From Cristatella mucedo (taxonomy: Eukaryota > Bryozoa > Phylactolaemata > Cristatellidae): a DNA stretch of 64,000 nucleotides. Shown in pieces: positions 1 through 11,858 of this stretch. A program made the translations under genes and the position numbers. Positions within the stretch are counted from its first letter, which is position 1. Each line of letters opens with the position of its first letter. The notes below the pieces were generated by a model that did no database searches, was not told where the DNA came from, and worked only from the letters and a program-made list of their open reading frames with translations. The stretch lies in contig WPIO01000041.1 in assembly GCA_009760855.2 (NCBI GenBank), forward strand, positions 621,001 to 685,000, written 5' to 3'.

Positions 1-469
1 GTAAGCAAACTGGTTTGCCTCAACTGGTAAGCAAATCTCGATGTCTTTAAATTTGCAAACGTTTATTGCTGTCCAAGTGCGAAAAACAGTAATAATAGCA
101 GTTAAGTGGATTAGAGACTTCGGTGTACTGAAAGGCAGGGCTACTGAAGCGCAGAAACATCGAAATGCGAGCCATCTGCATTAAAGGTAATGCCTAGAAA
201 GTAAAGTTTATCAGTGGATTGCATATTTGTAGCTAAGGACTCAAGACCTAGTGACGCACTTCAGTTTTTAACCCTGAAAAATCCCCGACTTCAGAGTTTG
301 TAACGTCGGTTCCCAATCCTGCGTTACTTAGAATGACAGCTTGTGGCTAAAAAACTGTCTTGCTGATTACCTTAGTATTTCATGAGCTCAAAGCCTGTGT
401 TGCCGAAGCAAATATAGCCACGAAATCTATATTTTCTGTTCCAAAGTTGTCATTTATTAGACGACCAAG

Positions 470-1250
470 TTAGCTTCACCGTAAAGTCTACCAACTTTCA
501 CCTACATGAGATTGCTAAAATTTGGGATTGCCTAACCAGGTATACGTGCTGCTTCAAAATTGGTCCATTCAATTTTAACACCGCGTCTCAACTTCTGCAA
601 CGAACTGCTCTCCGATCTACCGGCATGCACAAATACGCGCTTACTATTGGTGCATAACTTGCACCTGGGCTTGTCAGTCGTGAGCGTCGCATTTGCCACG
701 TCACACAATTTGTAGTCAGCCTGAATTGGCTGCCCATTATGCAGCACATGGACATCAAGGGTTTGTCACTGGCTTTTAGGTCTCTTTATTCTCTTGCTCC
801 AGCCTATCTATCAGATCTAATACCCAACCAGACTAGGCATCGTACCACCTGCTTTTCTGAATCAATAGCTTACGTACAATTGGTAGGAATCTCATACCGT
901 TAACAGACCGTGCCTTTAGCTCGTATGTTCTCAAAGCCTGAAACCAACTCCAGACTGACGTCACGACATCCCCTGGCTTGACGACATTTAAAAAGAAGCT
1001 AAAGACACACCCATTTATCACAGCATTTAGTGGCTTATTGCCATTCTCCTTTGTGCAGCGATATGTGTTGACACTGCTGGTAGTCACTAACCATAGTTGC
1101 ATGCTGACAGTGTACATGTCACCTCTAACCGCGTTATGCTTTTGAACATTGTGGATGCTGCCACTAACAAAATAAATACGCTTCCTTAACAGCAATTGTC
1201 AAGTGCCTAGAAAGCGATTAAGTATTCTTAGGTTGCAATACAAATGTAAG
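470..1250 (+). mobile_element. L2-type LINE copy A, 3' part, heavily decayed
   Basis: In broken + strand frames the sequence matches the end of the reverse transcriptase region and 3' UTR of the better copies at 26.4-27.9 and 53.1-54.5 kb (LHEIAKI-like block, a LINE C-terminal block, then GTGCCTAGAAAGCGATTAAG-like tail). Many stops and frameshifts; not functional. Confidence 0.75.
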
Positions 1251-1894
1251 GTTGAGGACAAAAAGCATACGCCTTGTTAAAGAAATTATTTTAATAAATA
1301 TTTATTAAATTACCAATTATTAAAAAATTAATGGATCGTTATTTAACATGATGCACAAAATCTTTCCTCGGTCTTATATAGTACTACGATTATTATTATT
1401 TTAATAAACGGCTTAAAAACTTAACTTACCTTCGTTCCTGCCTGTGTTCGTCATGTTAAAACGTTTACTAAAGATTTCAAGAAACCACCGTGAGTATCAA
1501 AAGGTATCGGTAGGCATACGGAAGCAAATATCCGTTATTTCTTTAATTTCAGTCTGCTTCCTAGAGCCGTTAGTTCTCTTTACAGTGACAGATTTTCCAG
1601 CATTTCTTATTTCCAAACGTAATTTCCTTACTGAAGAATCTCGTCCTCCAGACAGGGCTGTCTCTTGATCTTTTAGAATACGGTTAATAAAGTTCTAAGA
1701 AGGTTTCGTACATACGGCAACACTACAAACTTATTATTAAGTGCCCCTCTGTTTTTGTTAATTTCCCTCAGATATTTCATGATTCTGCGTACAGACTTAA
1801 CTGAAGTCTGTTTCCATTTGACAATCCGGTGCAAAAGTCGTTTCCAAGCAGGCTTTAGCATCTAGTTGTGGTATTATGCCGTGACAGTTCGCAC
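1251..1894. other. Interval without recognised gene
   Basis: AT-rich sequence between two LINE copies. Short open frames on both strands (1444-1668, 1673-1861) show no family resemblance. Confidence 0.4.
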
Positions 1895-3170
1895 GTCTCG
1901 TCACGCATAAGCACATAAAAGACTAATCACGGAGATTCACTAAATGCTGTTATAAATAGGTGCTATTTTATTTTATTTTATTTTTACTGTGGAGAAGTCA
2001 GGAGATGTCATGACGAAAGTCAGGAGTTATTTCTAGGCTTTAGGAGAACTCGAGCTGTACGCTAGGTCTCCGAAGGATTTGAGATTTGTACGAGGTAAAG
2101 GTAAACAGTTAGATTCCGAAAAGAGGGTAGCCCGATAGTTAGCCTGGTATGGAGTAGATATGATTGGTAGGCTGGAGCTAAAAAATGAAGGTACCTAAAA
2201 GTGACTGACAAAATCTTGAAGTCTATGCGTTGCTTGACTGGTAGCCAGTGCAGGTCGGCAAAACGTGGCGAGGTGTTGCAACTGCGACACTCACAACGGA
2301 AAGCCTTGCTGTAGAGGTTTCCACAAGCTGTTAGGGCCTGATTACACATGCCGGTAAGCCAGCAAGCAGTGAGTTACAGAAGTCAAGGATGGATGTCACC
2401 AATGTATGGACCAACTTAGATGTGGTATCCTTATCTAAACAAGCCCAAATTTTAGCGATGTTACGTAGGTGAAAGTAGGCAGACTTGATTGTAGAGCTGA
2501 TGTGGTTGTCTAACGAAAAGTTACTTTGGAACATGAAACCTAGATTGCGTGCAGATTCAACAGGAGATATACTGGCAGAGCCAATTTTTAGCCTTAGCCT
2601 TTCCAATTTCTGAAGCACACTGGGTTTGCCCATAACTATTAAGTTAGTTTTATTATAATTTAATTTAAGAAAATTCTCTGCCGTCCATGTGGGGATGTCA
2701 TCAATACATGCAGAAAGGGAGTTCAGAGAATTTGACGTGCTAGAGGGCTGGGACGGATCAAAGCAAAATTACACTGAGTGCCATCGGATAGAAGCGAAAG
2801 CCTGGATTGTACTAGGCAAACACGTCGGCAAGAGGGAGAGTATAAACCGTGAAAAGAACCGGGCCTAGCACGGAGCCTCGAGGAACCCCATATTTCAGAG
2901 GGGCCTGGGATGATCTTTTTCCATTCGCATCAATGCGTTGAAGTCTCCCACTGAGATAGGACCTGAACCATTGCAGAGCAGTGCCAATGATGCCAAGGCG
3001 AGATGAGAGGCGCTTAAGAACAACTTGGCGATCGATAGTAATAAAAGCGGCCGAAAGATTGAGCAAAACAATCATAGATATGCTCCTTAAGTCTGCATTC
3101 CTAAGTAGAGCGTTATACACCCGATGCAATGCTGACTCTGTGGAGCGATAAGCTCTAAATAATCTCTTTC
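1895..3170 (-). mobile_element. L2-type LINE copy A, 5'-truncated
   Basis: On the minus strand the frames at 2812-3129 (FITIDRQVVL, RSYLSGRLQ, GVPRGSVLGPVLFTVY), 2331-2633 and 2062-2349 give consecutive pieces of a LINE reverse transcriptase. The copy starts at the HRVYNALLRNAD block, so everything 5' of the central RT is missing, and frameshifts separate the pieces. The terminal tail is also missing at the left end. Confidence 0.85.
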
Positions 3171-6018
<2,848 letters not shown>

Positions 6019-6050
6019 GAAAGAGAGATGGAGAGAGAGAGATAGGAAGG

Positions 6051-6111
<61 letters not shown>

Positions 6112-6147
6112 GAAGGGAGGGAGAGAGAGAGAGGGAGAGAGAGAAAG
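6019..6147. repeat. (GA)n microsatellite with interspersed GATAGGAAGG units
   Basis: Nearly pure GA repeats flanked on both sides by GATAGGAAGGGAGGG, which gives it a near-symmetric structure. Ser/Leu-rich and Arg/Glu-rich frames over it are shadows. Confidence 0.92.
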
Positions 6148-6242
6148 GCAACGGAAGCAGTAAGGGGTCAGCTGTTCTAGTTTTGTTGCTGCCACCGTAG
6201 GCCGATTTTTGCCACCTTCTGGCCTAGTCATTTGATTGTGCT

Positions 6243-6337
6243 TCTTTTCCAGCAAATGCAAAGTTCCTAGAAAGATATTGAGTCCTCTGAGGGCGCTATA
6301 TCAAATGCATTATTGCTTTTATTGTTATTTTTAATCA
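6243..6337 (+). mobile_element. L2-type LINE tail fragment
   Basis: Matches the LINE 3' end TCCTAGAAAGATATTGAGTC, CTCTGAGGGCGCTATATCAA and an ATTATT-like run. No coding part is attached. Confidence 0.7.
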
Positions 6338-6339
6338 GA

Positions 6340-9280
6340 TTCAAGCAATTGTTCTAAGCACGGCAGCCTAGTTCCTAATCGCATCTGCAGAGTAGTCAAT
6401 ACGGACTGTTTCTTGGCTACATGTGAATATGTAACACCGTCTCGATGGCATAGAGCCAGGAAAACTCATTTCCATTACTGCAGAGACTGGTATATATTGC
6501 ACAGTGGACGCCGCATTAGCTGTACGTCCACCAAAGCGCTGCAAATTCTAATAGTGGCATAACAGTTGCTTACGTGCAAGCACGTTCTCAGCACTGCGAC
6601 CTCTGCAAATGAGGGGCCAAACGGCAGAGCCGGAGAATTTAAAAGAAATGCTATCCTAACCACACGATCCAAGTTTGGACGGTACAATTGCAACGTTCTC
6701 TTTATTTTAGATTGAAAGACGAATAATAAAAGACGATATTCAACAGAGGTTACATACTGAGAATAAAGTTCGAACTTGTCCTCAAGCCGACTAGCTGTGC
6801 TTTCTGTGGTCCGAGTATTTTCTTAGTCATCAAGGTTAGTTGCCAAGCTGGACAAAGGGCAAAGGGCGGAGGCCACTCCCAGGTCCGGCCGACCCGCCGA
6901 CCCGCCGATCCTAGTCGAGCTTCGTGTGGTCACTCGACAGCAAAAGAATAACTTGACTGCGATGACTGCAGCTAGAAGTGAGGCTGCCGTTTGAGGCTGC
7001 TGCAATGACGTTACTGGGCAGAGTGCCCGTGAACGTGAGCAATTCCCGAGACACGAGGCCTTTGACTGATCCTAGCGAGTTGGCAGAATCTAAAGGCGTT
7101 CTCGATGCCCACGCTCGAGCAGCGGAAACGCTCGCGAGAGCCGACGAATCCCGTGCACTCGCTTAATGATCAGACGGCGGGCAGCGTTATTTAAAGTCGG
7201 ATAATTGACTTGAGGTCCCACAGCTAGCTGCTACTAGGCAGAACGTCAATAAAAGGTATACGGGGCAGTAATTTCAATCAATGGGAAGTCGACTAGCAGC
7301 ACTTAAATCAATCCTCACAATGTAATTAAGCAATTAATTTTACAGGTTGAGATTAGAGTGCTTGGAAGATACAAGATGGAGAATGCAGATCAGAGCCATT
7401 TCCAGCAGTTGCAGCAGCCTAATAGCCATAGGATTATAAAGCATTGCTGCAGAGCATCTCAGAATGTACCACCCTCGGTGCAGCATAAAAATAACTAGTG
7501 CATTATTTTGCTTCATGCATTGCCTAAGGGGTACAGATAAAATATGCTTACGTAAAGTGCCGATAAATAGATTGATTTTATTTCCTTTCCATCATATTCA
7601 AAATGCCTAGAAAGAGATATCTGGAATCAGATTTAGTTCACCCAGAGCATTGTACAAACATCCGCTTTATAGTTTGCATCAAGGTTTTGTTGATTGATAC
7701 CGAAAGGTCACAAGGTGCCACGGCCGGGGTTGTAGACGAATGCCTCTCAATGTCTCCGGCTGTGCTGCTTTGGACAGGCAATCCCAGCTGCTGCCATCTT
7801 CCAGCTTCGACACGTGAAAAGCCAAGTGGAGGTGAAGTCCGGTGCCTCACAATATAAACTGCAATCCGTAGAATGATAGCTTGTTTTAGCAGCAATGATT
7901 AACTTTTGTTTTAGCTGCAATGACTAACTCCTCGCAGCATCCCGATTCGACGATAATAGAACGACCATGCGATACAGGTAGGCGGGAATTTCGTTCTTCG
8001 CTCTTTAATTTCGGACAGGAGTCTTTTTCGCAATTTCATTCCCCAACACTGGGCGATCAACGGCTCGCTGTAGCTCATTCCACTCGTGGCTTTCGTGAAG
8101 AAAACAGAGCAGCAGGTTGCAGCAGCAGGAATGTGCCCGCCGTAGGGCGCTGGGAGGAAAGCTTCCACATCCACTAAGGTCTCAGGAGATCATTTCCATC
8201 ATGGCTCTACATTCGCCTTCGCTGGTACAGTGCCAGCGGCAAGCCATCATTTCGGCACCCACTCACTGTGTCGGGTCCCAAGTCTTTAAACAGCCCTGGC
8301 AGATCGCCTTTCAAAGCCTTCCGTACCGTAAATCTATAATCAATAATCGATAAATCATAAATAGATATCAAAGCGTCTGGCCGTATATCACCACTTCAAA
8401 GGGCAGCAAAGCGTGCTTGCTAGCTTCAGAAGACGGTACGCAAGCTGCAGCCTGAAAACCGGCAAAAAAGCGTCCTGCGATCAGTGTAGAATGTAGACCG
8501 AGACAGAGAGATAGAAAGAGAGGACGATAGAGGGAGAGAGAGGTACTGTAGTTGGAAAGGTTACAGCTCTCACGTTATACCGCTTAACACGAATCTGCTC
8601 TGGCTTCTAATCAAATTGCTACTAAATTGAATGCGAAATTCTGTATAGCCCATTTAGATGTCTTCGTTCTCTATCTGCAGCACGCGTATCTGAATAGTTT
8701 TCCAATCGGGCACACCGTCGAGCCTTCCGTTTGTCTACTTTAAGTCAAGAGTCTAATGAGCTTAACAAGTCATTGGAGACCACGTATTCAGTTTCCGCAC
8801 AACCAGGTCGCTTAACTCTCTGCGATTGACATAGGCTCATCATCTGATTTTGTACATTCATAAAAAAGCTAAAAAGCCACCTTAGTCGTTGAAAAAATTT
8901 TCAGAATTGGCTGTGCCCTTGTCATTTGTGACTTGTGTGCGTGCATCTTTTGAAACTGAAACTGTTCTGAGCAGGTTATGACTAACCAATTCACACGACT
9001 CCTATTCATCATATATGCAAGGAATAGAAGGATATTTTATCTTATGCGGCCGTATGAGCATTTCTTTCAAGAAATAGTTGTATTCACTCTCTTTTTGCAA
9101 ACTGCATTTAGTTTTCTTAGCACTAACGCCAGAATCTAGCTTTTTTCTGGCAACGGGACGGCCCTGTATCGGAAAACAGTTAAAACACAGCTAAAAACCA
9201 GTCTATCTTTACTTAATTTGCTTTAATAGAATGCTGTGTGCTTACTCTTTGCCTGCTTCCATCATCAGTAATTTAGCTAC
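6340..9280. other. Long interval without recognised gene
   Basis: Low-complexity free sequence with no exon that I can support. A weak LINE-tail echo (ATGCCTAGAAAGAGATATCT) occurs near 7600. Short open frames at 7603-7895 and 7911-8353 lie on both strands of the same DNA and have no family resemblance. Confidence 0.4.
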
Positions 9281-9284
9281 GCCC

Positions 9285-9350
9285 CTTTTTCAGTGCATCT
9301 GGGAAAATAAGCAGTTTTCTCAAGGCGCTACATAAAGGTATAATTATTAT
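9285..9350 (+). mobile_element. Diverged LINE/SINE-type tail fragment
   Basis: The pieces GTGCATCTGGGAAAATAAGC, TTCTCAAGGCGCTACATAAA and an ATTATT run follow the order of the local LINE/SINE tail with many substitutions. A decayed LINE 3' part may extend back to about 9180. Confidence 0.4.
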
Positions 9351-9629
9351 GAAAACCTTTCCCGTCATAAAAATGCATGTCAAAAATCAAGGGATATCTA
9401 ATTTCACTTTAGTTTATTTTAGCTTAAATTCAATACTAGAAGCATTAAAAAAACTAGAGAGATTCATGGGAGGACAAAGCAGGGCACAAGAGAAAACTAG
9501 ACAATATTAAATGGATAAGAAAGGGATTGGGTCTGGCATAGTGTCGGGTCGAAGTTTCTTCTCTCTAAGAACCAACTCCTTAGCATTCTCGAGCGGGTCG
9601 ACCTCGCCGTGGACGATGTAGCAGAATCC

Positions 9630-9630
<1 letters not shown>

Positions 9631-9666
<36 letters not shown>
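9631..9666. repeat. Poly-C tract, 36 nt
   Basis: A run of 36 C with one A just before it and a GCC after. G-rich on the minus strand and so able to form a G-quadruplex-like structure; also an error-prone stretch for sequencing. It produces the Gly run in the minus-strand frame 9507-9875, which is not taken as a gene. Confidence 0.95.
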
Positions 9667-9667
<1 letters not shown>

Positions 9668-10604
9668 CCACGCGTGACCGCCTGGTCCAACCCAGACGGA
9701 TTTTCCGGAACCGGATGTTGCTTAACTCGCAGTGTGAGCGAATCCAGTTTAGCCAGTTATTTGGTTGGGTGATGCATGCCGGTGGTTCAAAGAGTGGCTT
9801 CGGTCGCGCCGTCCTCCATAAAAATGGGTGGACTGAAGGTGATTGACATGTGATTTGCAACCGCTGCTGCCTCACCCGTACTTAAATTCATTTGACGGTT
9901 ACGTTAGCGTGCTGCCTGCTTGTTGACATAGGATCGCTTTTTACATCTTGACGATAGGGTAGATGTGGCATCGTTCACGTGCTCTGCTTTTCACCGCCTG
10001 GAAGCACTGCTAGTGAAGTGTGGAACCGCTCGCTCTGACACTCTAGTATGCTCGCCGATCGGCCGATACAAATTACTTTGCTCTTACTCGCTGGGCTTAG
10101 CACCTGCACACTTAACTTAATTACCGCAGCACTCGCAGTCTGTTCGACGCTTGCCTTGCTTGTCTGGCCAATGAACGAGCAGATCGGGTGCGTCACTTGG
10201 AAACGGTCGGCGAACAACCTTTTGCTGTGATAATTCTGGATGGCTCCATATCTTCCCTTGGAAGCCGTTGTTGCCGACAGGATTTCTTGCTCTGATGCTC
10301 TAGCGACTCGTCTCGGCAATGCTCTAGCGTAGGCGACGATCACGATCTCTTGCTGCCTCCTCGAGCGCTTCCTCTCCAGCCGGCCTTCTCTGCTGCTTCT
10401 GTTGCAGAGTCGGATCTTCTTTTCGGCCTGACATACCTCCAAGGCCACGCCTTGCATCTCATTTCGTCACAGTTGCTTTGGATGGAGCATTGGCTCCCGA
10501 CTGAGCACCGAATGTCGCCTAGAATTATCGCTCCAGGGCGGCCAGCTCTGGAGCAAGCTCTATCCAGCTTGAAGCCGAATCGATCTTCGCGGCACTGTGT
10601 GCTA
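9667..10604. other. Interval without recognised gene
   Basis: Overlapping open frames occur on both strands (10048-10230 and 10350-10682 on +, 9975-10457 and 10340-10615 on -). None shows a known domain, and the strands compete with each other, so no gene is called. Confidence 0.35.
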
Positions 10605-11330
10605 AATAATAACAATAGTAATTATAAGACACTTGTAGAAAATCTTTCTATGCACTTTATATATGCTATAAGCAAAGCGTGATAAAATTATAAGTGGTAG
10701 CGTGCACAGCGTCAACAAGCATGACACGGTTAGAGCCGAGGTGGTTCGGTCTAGAGGTTAAGGTGCTCGCCCCGACCAAGGTCTGACCGAGGTCGTGGGC
10801 TCGAGCCCCGAGGCATATATGAAGTGCCTGAATAGTGATTAAGTTCTCTTGGGGCGCTATATAAATGAATTATATTTTTAGTATGCACAGTGTTGGCACA
10901 CAGAAGCGGGCAAAGGATGAATCACAAGGACTCTCGACAAGCTCTGTTAAATGGGTGCGATTTTTGCTTCTATTGAAATGTCGTCATGTCTGAGGATGTC
11001 GTGACGTCAGTCGGGAGTGATTTCCAGGCTGTGGAAGCGTACCAACTAAGGCATGGTCTCCGAAGGATTTGAGGTTCGTACTGAGGTATAGCTGACCGAT
11101 TTGAGCATCAAAAGCAGGCAGCACTGTGCCTGGTCTGGAAGGGAATTAGCTCTGGTAGGAAGGCTGGAGACCAGAAGAATGAAGGGACCTAAAATTGAGT
11201 GACACAACCTTGAAGTTGATGCACTGCTAGACTGGAAGAAAGTGCAGGTCGGCGAAACTGGTGTGATGTGGTGCTGCCAAGTTTTGTAACAACTGTAAGC
11301 GGCTGATTGCGCATGCTAGACTGACATCTG
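10605..11330 (-). mobile_element. L2-type LINE 3' part, interrupted by a SINE
   Basis: Minus-strand LINE tail and 3' UTR (GTGGTAGCGTGCACAGCGTC) are found at 10605-10733, and the LINE continues at 10880-11330 (TGCACAGTGTTGGCACAC, then the CGTGACGTCAGTCGGGAG block and further coding remains). A + strand SINE sits between the two halves. Confidence 0.75.
10734..10879 (+). mobile_element. tRNA-derived SINE, copy 1
   Basis: Head contains TGGTTCGGTCTAGAGGTTAA, which resembles a polymerase III A box, and GTGGGCTCGAGCCCC, a degenerate B box about 45 bases later. The body GAAGTGCCTGAATAGTGATT, AAGTTCTCTTGGGGCGCTAT and a T-rich end resemble the local L2 LINE tail. Inserted within an oppositely oriented LINE. 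Confidence 0.82.
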
Positions 11331-11470
11331 GCATCTGTATTTATATCGCACATACACCGGCGTGTATATTTGTACTTGTGCATTGTATGCGAGTGCACCT
11401 GTTTTTGTATGTGCATGCGTGCGTCCCCCGGCGATGTCGTCGTAAAGCATCTACTGCCTGTCGGATGTGG

Positions 11471-11517
11471 CCGTGCAGCAGCAGCAGCGCGCAACTGCTG
11501 CTGCTGCTGCTGCACGG
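11471..11517. repeat. Perfect 18-bp inverted repeat made of CAG/CTG units
   Basis: 11471-11488 (ccgtgcagcagcagcagc) is perfectly complementary to 11500-11517, with an 11-base loop. It lies about 90 bases upstream of the GPATCH4 acceptor, in the presumed intron, and would form a hairpin in DNA or RNA. Confidence 0.9.
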
Positions 11518-11607
11518 CATCACTGGCGGCTTTCGCTGCTGGCGCGCACGCTCAGCGCTGGATTCGTCAAGTCCGTGCTCGCTTTTACACTGGCGACGCT
11601 TTCACAG

Positions 11608-11858
11608 GAAAAGGGCTGGGCAAAGACGAGAATGGCATCACTGACGCCATTAAATCGAGCCTGAAGCAGGACACGGCTGGCCTCGGGCACGACTACGGGA
11701 AGGAGTTCACCGACAGCTGGTGGAACCGAGTGTTTGACAAGGCCGCTTCGAATCTCGTCGTAGAATCGTCAGACTCTGGTGTTCACGTGATGTCGAAAGG
11801 AACCGATAATCCCACTCGCCCCAAGAACAAGGCGTCGTCTTACGGCAATTTCGTCAAG
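11608..11858 (+). CDS. GPATCH4: GPATCH4 exon: C-terminal half of the G-patch and conserved WW region
   Basis: The acceptor is the pyrimidine-rich gctttcacag ending at 11607, and the exon is entered in phase 1 so that a preceding G completes the Gly of GKGLGK. The donor is AAG|gtgcgt after the Lys of NFVK, phase 0. Continuing through the donor, the frame stops at 11897. The open frame upstream of 11608 is Cys/Ala repeat-derived and does not look like the family N-terminus, which is why I start the exon at the acceptor rather than at the ATG at 11370. Confidence 0.85.

Noticed and set aside
9975-10457. 160-codon minus-strand frame
   Set aside because: Competes with + strand frames over the same DNA, no domain, no splice context.
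11370-11607. Open frame upstream of the GPATCH4 exon as its N-terminus
   Set aside because: It encodes Cys and Ala runs from a CAG/CTG repeat and lacks the conserved start of the G-patch; a strong acceptor at 11607 explains the exon better.
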